Source: Chloroflexota bacterium | GTDB taxonomy: Bacteria > Chloroflexota > Anaerolineae > Aggregatilineales > J027 | Reading direction: 5' to 3' | DNA length: 64,000 bases | NCBI GenBank assembly: GCA_016234595.1 | Contig: JACRBG010000058.1 | Span: 48,001-112,000, forward strand | Part shown: piece by piece, positions 53,934 to 62,995 of the stretch | Layout: every line of letters begins with the position of its first letter | Position numbering within the stretch: the first letter of the stretch is position 1 | Notes under the pieces: model-generated | Seen by the model: only the letters and a program-made list of their open reading frames with translations | What the model was told of the DNA's origin: nothing | Databases searched by the model: none | Program-made: the position numbers and the translations under genes

Positions 53934-55271
53934 GTGATGCGGCGCAGAGACAGACAAAACGAATTGGTCGTAGCGGTGGTCGTGGTTGGCGCAATGGCAA
54001 TGGCGCTGGCCTTTGGCATTATCTTGACGTTGGGTAGCCAAAACGAAGATAAACAAACCGGTTCATCCACCCACACTGCCACCATAGCCAATACCCGCGT
54101 CCCCATGAATGTGCCCACCACCGATACCATCTCGGTTATCAATCAAACCGAAACCGCCCTTGCCATTACCCTAACGGCTGTCTCAAGCAACTTGACTGGC
54201 ACTACGCCTGCCCCCACCGTTGTAACACAGGCTGAATCGCCCGAACCCAGCGCGACGCCATCTGCTACTGAATCACCCGAACCGTCCCAAGTCGCTAGCC
54301 AAACACCGACCTCCACACCCTCGGATGCGCCTACCATCCGCGCATCGAGTACAGCAACGGCTTCGGAAATTGCAGAAACACCTTCAATCACGGCCTCAGC
54401 TACGTTAGAGCCATCCCGCGAACCCACCAATACACGCACCACTGCCACTCGCGCCGCTAACTCGACTAAGGTGCTGGCGGCTAGTCCAACATTTACACTC
54501 ACGGCGACCAACACACGAACTTTGACTCCAACCGCCACTTCAACATCTACCGCGACCCTGCGCCCGACCCGCACTACAGCACCCTCGCGTACCCCTACCG
54601 TGACCGTTACCCCAAGTCCGACGCGCACCCCGCGGCCACCTGTACCGCCACCCGCTACGCGGCGACCCACATCAACTCAGACTTTGACAATTACGCCCTT
54701 CCCGTCCGCGACCATTACGCCAACGGTCTTGACCGCTACGCCAACCGCCTGCGTACCGCCTAAAGATTGGGTGCCTTATATTGTGGAGATTGGGGATACC
54801 CTGTTTGAAATTGCCCAAAGTGTCGGTCTGCGTACCGATGCCCTGCGCCAAGCCAATTGCCTTACCGGGTCAAATATCCAAGCCGGACAAACGCTCTACA
54901 TTCCGCCCAATACGGGTCTTATGAATACCACCCCCGGCGTCCCGGAATCCATTGGCTGCGACTTCCCCACCGTACTGATTACCGAACCGCGTCCCGGCCA
55001 GCTATTCATTCGCACTTTCGATATTCGGGGCATTGCCGATTTCCCCAATTTTGGGCGCTATGAATTACAAATACGGCCCGCGGATTTGGCAACTGATGTT
55101 TTTACCACCCTGTCGCAAAACACTTCACCCGCCCCCTTTGAGGGTGTGTTGGGTCAAGTCGACCCCAGCCGCTATACCCCCGGTAACTATTGGATACGTC
55201 TGATGATCTATAGTGATCAGGGTTATGAATTGTCCTATTGTGCCATCCAACTCACCTTTTCACGCCCATGA
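53934..55271 (+). CDS. Membrane-anchored Thr/Pro-rich protein with LysM domain
   Basis: A 445-aa protein. A GTG start is used, or the adjacent ATG at 53937, with GAGGAG upstream. One N-terminal membrane helix (ELVVAVVVVGAMAMALAFGI) is followed by a 200-residue low-complexity Thr/Ser/Pro/Ala stretch, typical of a glycosylated stalk. A LysM domain lies at about residues 280-325 (YIVEIGDTLFEIAQSVGL and QAGQTLYIP), and a terminal beta-rich domain follows (about 345-445). It is probably cell-envelope bound through peptidoglycan. The stop overlaps the next gene's start (ATGA). Confidence 0.85.
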   Translation: MMRRRDRQNELVVAVVVVGAMAMALAFGIILTLGSQNEDKQTGSSTHTATIANTRVPMNVPTTDTISVINQTETALAITLTAVSSNLTGTTPAPTVVTQAESPEPSATPSATESPEPSQVASQTPTSTPSDAPTIRASSTATASEIAETPSITASATLEPSREPTNTRTTATRAANSTKVLAASPTFTLTATNTRTLTPTATSTSTATLRPTRTTAPSRTPTVTVTPSPTRTPRPPVPPPATRRPTSTQTLTITPFPSATITPTVLTATPTACVPPKDWVPYIVEIGDTLFEIAQSVGLRTDALRQANCLTGSNIQAGQTLYIPPNTGLMNTTPGVPESIGCDFPTVLITEPRPGQLFIRTFDIRGIADFPNFGRYELQIRPADLATDVFTTLSQNTSPAPFEGVLGQVDPSRYTPGNYWIRLMIYSDQGYELSYCAIQLTFSRP

Positions 55272-56443
55272 CCAATATCACGATTCGCCGCGTCGAAGGC
55301 GACGAAATGATGGAGATGTTTTATCTACTGCTCGGTTATGCCTTTCGTGCATCCCCGCCGCTCCAAAGTCGTGAAAATTGGCTACCGCTTCAAAAAAACA
55401 GCTACGAAGCAACCTTTTTAGTCCTTTTCGAGGACGACAAACCCGTTGTCAGTGCTGCCTACCACCCCATGACCCAAAATGTGCGAGGCCACATCTATTC
55501 AACTGGTGGCGTTTGGGGGGTTAGCACCCTCCCGCAGGCCCGCCGCCAAGGCTATGCACGTCAAATCATGTCTGCCCTATTGAATACTATGCGGGAAGCG
55601 GATGTAGCATTTTCCCTACTCTATCCCTTCCGTGAATCATTTTATGAGCGGCTGGGCTATACCACCTTTCCCCAGCCCCGTATCGCCAAATTTAACCCCG
55701 CCACCCTTGCCCCCCTCCTAAAATACGATTTTCCCGGCAAGGTCGAACTCTATACGCTGGCGGAGGGCATTGCCGAATATCGCGCCTATCTGCAAAGGCG
55801 ACAGGCCCACATCCACGGGATGGGTTTATTTGGTCAATGGAGTGAAGCCTATCTCAAAGAAATGAACAATCGCTGGGTAGCCCTTGCCAAAGTGGATGGG
55901 CAGATGGTTGGGGCCATGCTCTACTTTATTGAAAAATTGGGTGGGCCAATGCCTGTCATTCGTTTTTATTATGACCACAGCGTCGCCAAATATTTATTAC
56001 TCGAATGGCTGGCACGTCATGCCGATCAAGTCGCCGAAGTTGAGCTACAACTTCCGCCCTATGAACAACCCGAAACATGGTTAGCTGACCTCCACCCCAA
56101 ACTTGAACCATTTGATCCACCGATGGGTCGGATTTTAAACATTCAACAAATTGGGGGAATGCAAGTCGGGTCAGGGCAGTTTTCAGCGCACATCCGCGAC
56201 CCTTTTTGCAACTGGAACGAAGGGCTATATCAATTTGAGTCAGTGGATGGCTTGTTAAAAGTCACCCCCACTGACCGTGCCGATTGTGAGCTAACTATTC
56301 AGGCCATCTCAGCCCTTGTCTTTGGGACGCATACCCCGGCTGATTTTGCTTTACGGGGGTGGGGTAATCCATCGCCTGCGACCATCGCTACCATGCACCA
56401 ACTCTTTCCACCCATACTGCCCTATGCCCATGAGCGTTTTTAG
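55268..56443 (+). CDS. Eis-like GNAT acetyltransferase with SCP2-type C-terminus
   Basis: A 391-aa protein starting at the ATG that overlaps the LysM gene stop. An N-terminal GNAT domain has VSTLPQARRQGYARQIMSAL (acetyl-CoA loop), then FLLYPFRESFYERLGYTTF with a central second GNAT-like domain, and a sterol-carrier-like C-terminal domain (LLKVTPTDRADCELTI). This is the three-domain order of the Eis family. It acetylates amines, but the physiological substrate is unknown. It meets the next gene tail to tail, with stop codons overlapping. Confidence 0.87.
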   Translation: MTNITIRRVEGDEMMEMFYLLLGYAFRASPPLQSRENWLPLQKNSYEATFLVLFEDDKPVVSAAYHPMTQNVRGHIYSTGGVWGVSTLPQARRQGYARQIMSALLNTMREADVAFSLLYPFRESFYERLGYTTFPQPRIAKFNPATLAPLLKYDFPGKVELYTLAEGIAEYRAYLQRRQAHIHGMGLFGQWSEAYLKEMNNRWVALAKVDGQMVGAMLYFIEKLGGPMPVIRFYYDHSVAKYLLLEWLARHADQVAEVELQLPPYEQPETWLADLHPKLEPFDPPMGRILNIQQIGGMQVGSGQFSAHIRDPFCNWNEGLYQFESVDGLLKVTPTDRADCELTIQAISALVFGTHTPADFALRGWGNPSPATIATMHQLFPPILPYAHERF

Positions 56444-56985
56444 AGGCTCAGCTTAAGCCGCAGGTTCGGCCACGAATAGCCATAGGCGATGGTCAACCAT
56501 GCCTCCCGCACAAGCCTCGATTGATCACCAACTACTTCTGGGCATCCGTAGGAATTATCATAATTCTGGTCAAAACAAATGAGGATTTCTCTCGCTGGAA
56601 ATATCTCGAATAGCCCTCTCAGAAAACGAACCAACGTTATATCTGGCGGATTAGTTTTATAAATCTGATCCACAAGGTCACTGCTACCAAATCCAATCGA
56701 GTCCCAATAGGGCAGGCCTATATCATGGGCTATCTTGCGATACTGCTGTTCCATCAGCATCCCGCCATAATCGTCATAGATGTCGTTACTGGGGTCAATC
56801 TCGAACACCAAAAACTCGTGCTGGCGGCTTTTGGGTAAATTGAAAAGGGTATTAAAGGAATGCCTCTCCAATATCTCCTCAATACTCAAAATCCAGCCTC
56901 GCTTTTGCCCCAATTCAACAAGCTGCTGAATCGCCTCGGCCCTATCATCCTTCAATTCAATCGCCCCATAGAAAAATAATGTCAT
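56440..56985 (-). CDS. Hypothetical protein coupled to the MutS-like gene
   Basis: A 181-aa soluble protein starting at MTLFFYGAIEL, whose ATG overlaps the MutS-like stop (ATGA); a longer ORF into the MutS gene is not needed. No family is recognised. It is mixed alpha/beta, acidic, with many aromatic residues (DPSNDIYDDYGGML, CFDQNYDNSYGCPE). The overlap suggests co-expression with the membrane MutS homologue, which is the only functional hint. Confidence 0.7.
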   Translation of the reverse strand: MTLFFYGAIELKDDRAEAIQQLVELGQKRGWILSIEEILERHSFNTLFNLPKSRQHEFLVFEIDPSNDIYDDYGGMLMEQQYRKIAHDIGLPYWDSIGFGSSDLVDQIYKTNPPDITLVRFLRGLFEIFPAREILICFDQNYDNSYGCPEVVGDQSRLVREAWLTIAYGYSWPNLRLKLSL

Positions 56986-58802
56986 TTTTCTAGAGCCTCT
57001 TTTTCGACGGGCAACCCCTCCATCGCCATAATCCTGAGCGCGTTTGTCGTTGGGCAAGGGCCGGGTCGCAGATGATAATCAAACACCATCCGCCCCTCTA
57101 GCACTTCTTCGCGGAAATGATAATTCGAGATGCACGGGTTTTCGTCTGCCAGCTTGACCAATTCAAGGTCATGCGTCGCAATCAACCCCAACCCATGCCC
57201 GTTCGCCAGCGCCTGAATGTACGACCGACTCCCAATTAATCGTTCGCGGTTATTTGTCCCTCGGAATATCTCATCAATCAAGAAAAACAAGGGCAGCGGG
57301 TCATCCACACGCAGTGAATCCACCAACGCCTTCAGCCGCTTAACCTCCGCATAAAAATACGAGATGCCATCGTTCAATGAATCCGTCACACGAATGCAGC
57401 TAAACAACCGGAATAATCCAATTTCCAGCGCCCCCGCACACACCACCCCACCCGCATAAGCGAGGCATAAGTTTACCCCCAGTGTCCGCAGAAACGAGCT
57501 TTTCCCCGCCATATTCGACCCCGTAATTACGACCACCTCGCCCACCTGCCCCAATACAAAATCATTTGCAACCCGACTGGCATGAGGAATTAAAGGATGC
57601 CCTATCGCTTGCGCCTTAAAAACAGCGTTTTCGCTGATCTGTGGGAAGGCATAATCAGGATTTAGGTAGGCGAAATTTGCCAGCGAACAAACCGCCTCTA
57701 ATTCAAACCACACTTCCAGCCATGCGGGTAATTTTTCAGCCAGCTCCGCCTTTTGCAGATTCAGCCGATGGGCGAAATAGACATCCCACGGAATAACGGC
57801 ATTCAACATCGTCCACAAAATCGGATTTTGGCGCAATCCCGCCGCTGACACCACCCATGTCACCCGCCGTAATTGGTGCGAGGGTTCGGCCTCAATCACC
57901 GGACGGCACAATTCGCGTAAATGCTGTTTATCTCCATACGGATATTGCTCGACATAATGCAGTACCGCCCCCAATTTCCGTAGCGAATCTTCCAATGTCA
58001 GTGCCCGTTGAAACAGCACTCCAATTTCCCCCATTTGATTCAGGAAAATGGCGGCATAAATAAACCAAGACACCACCCAAATCGGCGGCAACAGGCCAAA
58101 CGATGACAGTGCGAACAAAATAATATTCACCGGAACCAGTGCCGCTAAAATCAGCAAAATCGTGCGGAGCGATTTATCGCCGGATTGCTCATTCAACCAT
58201 TCTAAAATGCGCTGCCCCTCGCGCTGTTCCCGTAGATCACGTGCCGCCAGAACCGCCTGCAAAATCAATTTTCCTCGAAAAATGGTCATCGGGCCAAGTT
58301 CTCGCACCAGCGCCTGCCGCCGTTCAATCGCGGATAAATCGGGTCGCTCATTCAACAGCCATTCATGCAGCCGCTGCCCCCCACCATGCGACGCTGCGGT
58401 GTTAAGGAGCCGATGCACCTGTAATAAATCGAGGTCAATTTCGAGGGGATGCGTGGTCTGTAATGCTGCGGGTAGCTTTTCCCAATCCAAATCCATTCGG
58501 GCGATTTGGGCCGCTTTCCATTTTCGCCATGCCAAGGTACGTTCAGCGGCACGACGAATTCGCGCATGGAAAACCACCAATCCGCTAAACACACTAATGG
58601 TCAGGGCAAGACTAATCCAAAAAACCAACAGGCCCATCACAAAATATAACACCACCGTTAGCCCAAATCCCACTGCGATACTCAACAATCGCAGGGTTGC
58701 CAACTGATCCACCGTCGCATTTAACTCTTTTAACGTGCCATCCAGCCGCCGCACTTGCCGCTGAATCCCGTCTCGTCTCATCTCGCGTATGGTCAATGCC
58801 AT
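56982..58802 (-). CDS. Membrane-anchored MutS-family ATPase
   Basis: A 606-aa protein. Residues about 40-85 form two membrane segments (AVGFGLTVVLYFVMGLLVFW). A helical core follows, then the MutS ATPase domain at the C-terminus: Walker A ITGSNMAGKSSFLRTLG, DSLNDGISYFYAEVKRLK, Walker B LFFLIDEIFRGTNNRER, and ATHDLELVKLA with the signature His. It lacks the mismatch-binding N-domain and the MutS2 Smr domain, so it is not classical MutS. Its role is unknown, perhaps nucleic-acid handling at the membrane. It is coupled to the next gene. Confidence 0.9.
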   Translation of the reverse strand: MALTIREMRRDGIQRQVRRLDGTLKELNATVDQLATLRLLSIAVGFGLTVVLYFVMGLLVFWISLALTISVFSGLVVFHARIRRAAERTLAWRKWKAAQIARMDLDWEKLPAALQTTHPLEIDLDLLQVHRLLNTAASHGGGQRLHEWLLNERPDLSAIERRQALVRELGPMTIFRGKLILQAVLAARDLREQREGQRILEWLNEQSGDKSLRTILLILAALVPVNIILFALSSFGLLPPIWVVSWFIYAAIFLNQMGEIGVLFQRALTLEDSLRKLGAVLHYVEQYPYGDKQHLRELCRPVIEAEPSHQLRRVTWVVSAAGLRQNPILWTMLNAVIPWDVYFAHRLNLQKAELAEKLPAWLEVWFELEAVCSLANFAYLNPDYAFPQISENAVFKAQAIGHPLIPHASRVANDFVLGQVGEVVVITGSNMAGKSSFLRTLGVNLCLAYAGGVVCAGALEIGLFRLFSCIRVTDSLNDGISYFYAEVKRLKALVDSLRVDDPLPLFFLIDEIFRGTNNRERLIGSRSYIQALANGHGLGLIATHDLELVKLADENPCISNYHFREEVLEGRMVFDYHLRPGPCPTTNALRIMAMEGLPVEKEALEK

Positions 58803-58937
58803 GATCCTCTTAAAATAGTCTTTCTTACGGAAAATAATCCCAATAGGTGAGTATACCCGCTTAAAATTGTTGTCTCATAGGGGGTGTTGTACAATGGGGT
58901 AAAATTTATACATAAAAAATACACGGGTAGGGGCGCT

Positions 58938-61181
58938 ATGGCTCAAGATCGCGTAAAACAACTTCTGCAGCAGGGCATCGCCGCTGCTAAAGCAGGTCAA
59001 AAAGATCAGGCCCGCCAAATTTTGCAACAGGCCGTCAAAATTGACCCGCGCAACGAAACCATCTGGCTCTGGTTGAGCAGTGTGGCGAAAGATGATAAGG
59101 AACGCATCTTTTGTCTCAAACAAATTTTGGCCCTCAATCCCCAAAGTGAACTGGCGATTAAAGGGTTACAAGCACTGGGGGTAGCACCCGAACAACAAGC
59201 TGCCCAACCACCCGCTGTCCCGGTACTTCCCGCCGAAAAATTGAACAAAATTCAAGCCTCGGTGGATGAATTTCTACGCACCTATAACCCTGAACCCAGC
59301 ACCATTTTAGAAATCGAGTGGGTGCAAAAGAATAAACGCCGTTATGGTGAGAGCGCCGCCCGCACGGTTCGCCGATCAGCCTATGTCATCGCGGCTGGTG
59401 TCGCCGCCCTATTGGTTATCGCCATCGTCGCCATTGCCCTGACGATTGATTTGACTGGTGAAAAACAGGCCAATGTCCGCGCCTCGGTCACGCCCAGTCA
59501 TACCCCCACCAATACACCGACGGCTACCCCCGGCATTCCCAATACGCCCACCCCCGATTCAATCAGCCCCGAAACCCCTGTCCCTGTGCCCCAAGATTTA
59601 CCTGTGGGCAATATTTATGGCGGCACACCCACTGCCATCTATCCGCCCTTTAATAACTCGATCAATTTCCAGATGCAAACTGCCGTCGCCTATTATTCCA
59701 TTGGCAATTATGACGGCCTAAGCACCATTTCGGCTAATGAGCGCACTGCCCAACCCAGCGCCTGCTTCCCCGAAACATATTATTACGAAGCCATTGCCCT
59801 AGCCGAACAAGGCGGGCGATTCAATTTGCAACAAGCCAACGATTTGCTTGAGACCGCCCTTCGTCGTGAGCGTGTCCCCAACTTCTCAACCTGCGAAGAT
59901 TCCCCGCTGCTCAGTGTGGGCCTCTGCGTGGTGGACTACTATCAAGCCTTGGCCGATCCTAGTTCCCCCGATGCCGGACTACTTGAAGATGGGGCCCAGC
60001 AGTGCAGTCAAGCGATTGAAACCGACAATCGTATCGAAAAAGCCTATGACACCCTTGCCCAGATTTACCTCGTCCAAGCCTCGCAGATGGGCCTGACCCA
60101 GTCCTACAATCGCGCCATCAGTGTCCTCAATCAAGGGCTAGAAATTTACCCGGCCAGTGTCAATTTGCTGCTGACCCGTTCCGAAGTCGAGTTGTCACGG
60201 GGCAACCCCGAAGAAGCCCTCATTTACCTCGCTCGCGCCCAAACTGTTGACCCTGCCTCCGAAAAAGTTTTACGGCTCCGTGCGCAGGCCTATCTCAATC
60301 TTGCTAGCCTCGCCAGCGGTCAAGAACGCATTATCCGCTATGGTCGCGCTGCCATCGCTGCCGAAGAATATTTGCTTTACTACTCCGGCGACCCCAATGG
60401 TTATATCTTATTGGCGGAGGCCCGTCTCCAAGAAGGCAATGTTGACCGTGCCATCTTCACCTTGAACCGTGTGATTGATAACGCCGACACCCTACCCGAA
60501 ACGGCCCAACCTGCCATTATCGAGGCCTATTCTCTGCGCGTTCGTATCTATCAACAACGCCTCAATTGGCCTGACGCCATCAAAGATTTAGACACCCTTA
60601 TTTCCCTTGAACCCGACAACCTGACATGGGTCGAACTCCATGCCCAAGCCGCCCGTGAACTGCGTCGCTATCCTGTCCTGCTCAGTGATCTGGATACCCT
60701 GTTGACCGATAACCCAACTCGTGGCGATTTAATTTTGGAAAAAGCCCAAATCCTCAGCCAAACTTGCCAATATGAACAGGCCGACATTCAGTGCGACTAT
60801 CAGGCCGTCTTGAACGACTTATTGACCCCTGACTTTGTGTCGGCTCTCACCCCCGACCAACGCGCCAACGCGAGTGTCTATCAAGCCGAAGCCAACTTTG
60901 CCCAGTTGCTAGAAAACACTACCATCAGTGCGTCGAACCGTCGGACGGCCCTCCAAGCCATCCGTCAAACCGTGCAAAACGCCCTCGCCGTGCGTGAAAG
61001 CGCCGAGGATTATTATTTGCTGGCGCGGGTGCTCACCGAATTAGAAGAACCCGAGCAAGCCCTTGAAGCCTATTCGTGGATCGTCTACTGGAATCAATTT
61101 TATGAGTATCCCTTTGGTAACGACGCCGAACGTGCCGCCGTCACCCTGCGCAATCAGCTTGAGGATACGGCTACTTCATAA
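58938..61181 (+). CDS. TPR protein with single membrane helix
   Basis: A 747-aa protein starting at MAQDRVKQLL, with TAGGGG upstream; an earlier in-frame codon at 58884 is unsupported. The N-terminal cytoplasmic region holds a TPR (AAAKAGQKDQARQILQQAV) and a second helix pair. A membrane helix is at about residues 150-175 (AYVIAAGVAALLVIAIVAI). Outside the membrane, after a Pro/Thr-rich linker, come about ten irregular TPR units (LNQGLEIYPASVNLLLTRSE, IKDLDTLISLEPDNLTWVE). A scaffold role is likely; partners are unknown. Confidence 0.88.
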   Translation: MAQDRVKQLLQQGIAAAKAGQKDQARQILQQAVKIDPRNETIWLWLSSVAKDDKERIFCLKQILALNPQSELAIKGLQALGVAPEQQAAQPPAVPVLPAEKLNKIQASVDEFLRTYNPEPSTILEIEWVQKNKRRYGESAARTVRRSAYVIAAGVAALLVIAIVAIALTIDLTGEKQANVRASVTPSHTPTNTPTATPGIPNTPTPDSISPETPVPVPQDLPVGNIYGGTPTAIYPPFNNSINFQMQTAVAYYSIGNYDGLSTISANERTAQPSACFPETYYYEAIALAEQGGRFNLQQANDLLETALRRERVPNFSTCEDSPLLSVGLCVVDYYQALADPSSPDAGLLEDGAQQCSQAIETDNRIEKAYDTLAQIYLVQASQMGLTQSYNRAISVLNQGLEIYPASVNLLLTRSEVELSRGNPEEALIYLARAQTVDPASEKVLRLRAQAYLNLASLASGQERIIRYGRAAIAAEEYLLYYSGDPNGYILLAEARLQEGNVDRAIFTLNRVIDNADTLPETAQPAIIEAYSLRVRIYQQRLNWPDAIKDLDTLISLEPDNLTWVELHAQAARELRRYPVLLSDLDTLLTDNPTRGDLILEKAQILSQTCQYEQADIQCDYQAVLNDLLTPDFVSALTPDQRANASVYQAEANFAQLLENTTISASNRRTALQAIRQTVQNALAVRESAEDYYLLARVLTELEEPEQALEAYSWIVYWNQFYEYPFGNDAERAAVTLRNQLEDTATS

Positions 61182-61199
61182 TTCGAGACCCTTCTAATA

Positions 61200-61234
61200 A
61201 AAACCCTCCTGTTCAGATTTATTGGGAGGGTTTT
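61200..61234. terminator. Bidirectional terminator between the TPR and endonuclease genes
   Basis: Perfect 10-bp stem AAAACCCTCC / GGAGGGTTTT with a 15-nt loop, A/T-rich on both sides, between convergent genes. Confidence 0.85.
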
Positions 61235-61239
61235 ATTTT

Positions 61240-62082
61240 CTATTCAATATCTTTCCATGCCCGCCGCGCTTTAATCTGCCAAATCAGGCTAATATCCACC
61301 CCATATGCTTCTGCCAACGCCCTCAACTTCTCCCCATCCGCCAATCGCCGTCGAATTTCCCGCACCTGCTCAACCGTCAATTTCACATTTGGGTGATTCG
61401 GCCCGCTCTTACCCACATACGATGCAATCGCCTCATCAATTTGCCCTTGTCGCCGCTGCCCCATCATAGGCCTTAATTGTTGCATTAATTTGATAGCGGG
61501 TTGGCTACATTTTGTAACTATATAAAAAGGTTTATATTCAACTTCCCATTCTTTTCTTGTATATGGCCCCATAACCTTGACTTGGAAAATATCCCCTACC
61601 CGTTGAGCAATATCTTGGTCAGTGGTTTGTATTTTGATGTGAGGCTTATTGGGGGCTGAAGGAATGCCCTTCAAAAAAGAACCTTCGGCTTCAAGTAATC
61701 CTGCTAACCAATAGAGTCTGAATTCAGGGTCAACTGCATTATTATTTACAGCCTTGCCTTTGGTAGCCTCGGTGATTTGCTGTTTTCGCCGCTCTCCCAT
61801 AATTGGGTAAACAGCCGTCATGATTTTCACTGCGTTTTTGGCAGCACTCGCCACACCATAACCATCCTTTCGGCGCTCATTTCTAGGTTTTCGATGGTAG
61901 ATGTAGTTCACACCGAAAATATAAGCAACTCTTTCAATCACATCCCTATCGCACATCTCTACAGTGATTTTAGGAATAGTTGGGGTACTCGGTCTCGGCT
62001 TCAAAAACGACCCTTCTCCTTCCAGCAACCCTGCCAGCCAATACAAATCTTTGGAATCCAATATTCTTGGCCCACCAGACAT
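61240..62082 (-). CDS. Free-standing LAGLIDADG homing endonuclease with C-terminal HTH
   Basis: A 280-aa protein with two homologous halves. Each begins with YWLAGLLEGEGSF (about 14-26) or YWLAGLLEAEGSF (124-136), where Glu23 and Glu133 take the catalytic acidic positions. Each half ends with a PIMGERRKQQI- or PMMGQRRQGQI-type helix. The C-terminal 55 residues form a helix-turn-helix (LTVEQVREIRRRLADGEKLR, then LAEAYGVDISLIW). Double-motif enzymes act as monomers and cut long DNA sites. It is not inside an intein or recognised intron. It lies 276 nt downstream of the intact tmRNA gene on the same strand. Confidence 0.9.
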   Translation of the reverse strand: MSGGPRILDSKDLYWLAGLLEGEGSFLKPRPSTPTIPKITVEMCDRDVIERVAYIFGVNYIYHRKPRNERRKDGYGVASAAKNAVKIMTAVYPIMGERRKQQITEATKGKAVNNNAVDPEFRLYWLAGLLEAEGSFLKGIPSAPNKPHIKIQTTDQDIAQRVGDIFQVKVMGPYTRKEWEVEYKPFYIVTKCSQPAIKLMQQLRPMMGQRRQGQIDEAIASYVGKSGPNHPNVKLTVEQVREIRRRLADGEKLRALAEAYGVDISLIWQIKARRAWKDIE

Positions 62083-62358
62083 GATATATAATCCCTTCCA
62101 GAACTAATTGCTTCCGCGATTGGTTTCTGCGCTCTGGGTGTTCACAGCACTCAGAGTGCCCTTTTCAAAATCTGATAATTGAGCCTATCCCGCTTTTCCC
62201 CTTTGTCAATCAAAACATAAATTCCAATCCTTTGAATCGGGCAACACCTTCCCACTAAATTCAGCGCGGCGGATTTATCCCCGCGTGTCCAAAAGACCAC
62301 CTTATGTCCAAAAAGCAAATAGCCCTGCCAAGAGTTCTTAGCAGAGCTATTACAAAAG
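62083..62358. other. Spacer between tmRNA and endonuclease
   Basis: This 276-bp stretch contains the tmRNA terminator at its right end and, near 62150, a short self-complementary GCACTCAGAGTGC. No ORF with coding character, no tRNA and no direct repeat of the tmRNA 3' end was found. Confidence 0.5.
62310..62351 (-). terminator. Terminator of the tmRNA gene
   Basis: On the minus strand AATAGCTCTGC / GCAGGGCTATT (11 bp, one G-U) with a 12-nt loop is followed by TGCTTTTT, 7 nt after the tmRNA 3' end. Confidence 0.85.
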
Positions 62359-62747
62359 TGGAAGCGTCGGGTATCGCGCCCGAGTCTGCAAGGACTGCCC
62401 AAGCATATCTACAAGTTTAGTTGACCTATTACATTCGCTGTCAGTAGCCCGAGCCAACGCGGTATGCCGACAACTAACCGATGCTTTCTTTGGCGGCTCT
62501 TATCGGTGTGGAGCCTGCCGCACGCTATCTTTGGTGTCGCCCGCCAATCCACCCGGATAGAGACGGATGGGGCAGACGGCTAACCTTCTATGGGTTAGCT
62601 GCTTAGGTCAAGCCGGATTAGGCGGCGAGAGCGTAAGCAGTGTTGGTGTTATTGGCACCTAATTTTTTGCCCATTGTTAACGCGGCACTAGGCTCCGCGA
62701 CTTGCAACACAAGAACTAGCCTCTCACATCGATTCTATTTCGCTCCC
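62359..62747 (-). ncRNA. ssrA: tmRNA (transfer-messenger RNA)
   Basis: A 389-nt one-piece tmRNA. Acceptor halves GGGAGCG (5', 62741-62747) and CGCTTCC (3', 62360-62366) pair over 7 bp, with discriminator A and no encoded CCA. The message part encodes the degradation tag ANNTNTAYALAA followed by TAA, with Ala as the resume codon. The 5' part AAATAGAATCGATGTGAG fits the D-like loop region. The T arm is TCGGG-CGCGATA-CCCGA, which lacks the usual TT at the loop start but keeps C, G and A. It rescues stalled ribosomes together with SmpB, whose gene is not in this window. Promoter and terminator are both visible. Confidence 0.95.
62618..62656 (-). other. tmRNA tag-peptide reading frame
   Basis: Thirteen codons on the minus strand read Ala-Asn-Asn-Thr-Asn-Thr-Ala-Tyr-Ala-Leu-Ala-Ala-stop. 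The YALAA end is the typical recognition signal for ClpXP/ClpAP-type proteases. Confidence 0.95.
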
Positions 62748-62759
62748 TTGTGTAAAATC

Positions 62760-62788
62760 AGTATAGCAGACATTCATAAAAAATCTAT
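62760..62788 (-). promoter_or_regulatory. Extended -10 promoter of ssrA
   Basis: On the minus strand TGCTATACT, with TATACT at 62760-62765, 12 nt before the mature tmRNA 5' end. The -35 position (ATAGAT) is poor. Confidence 0.6.
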
Positions 62789-62936
62789 TGGAAAGTTTGG
62801 CCGTTATATTCGTCCCGTTTCCGAATGGTCAATCATGGTTCTCCCACATAATAAATAGCACCACTTGACAATCCCCTACCGTTTTATTATATCCAATAAG
62901 CCCTTATTAGTATTATTTTTTACGCGATACCCCCGC

Positions 62937-62965
62937 TTCACTTCACACCCTAATCGCAGTATAAT
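62937..62965 (+). promoter_or_regulatory. Promoter of the thpR-rsfS operon
   Basis: TTCACT (62937-62942), 17-bp spacer, TATAAT (62960-62965), 30 nt before the start codon. Confidence 0.6.
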
Positions 62966-62995
62966 AAGCCTATCGTTGTCTGGTGAGGAGAAATT

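Noticed and set aside
54143..54670. Long minus-strand ORF under the Thr-rich region of the LysM gene
   Set aside because: It is a Val/Gly-rich mirror of the low-complexity Thr/Pro/Ala codons on the plus strand, with no ribosome site.
61182..62358. Integrative element with att repeats at the tmRNA 3' end
   Set aside because: No integrase and no direct repeat of the last 15-20 tmRNA bases were seen downstream.
62359..62747. Group I intron interrupting the tmRNA T-loop
   Set aside because: Both acceptor halves, the T-arm and the tag frame are continuous in 389 nt, with a terminator just after, so there is no room for an intron.
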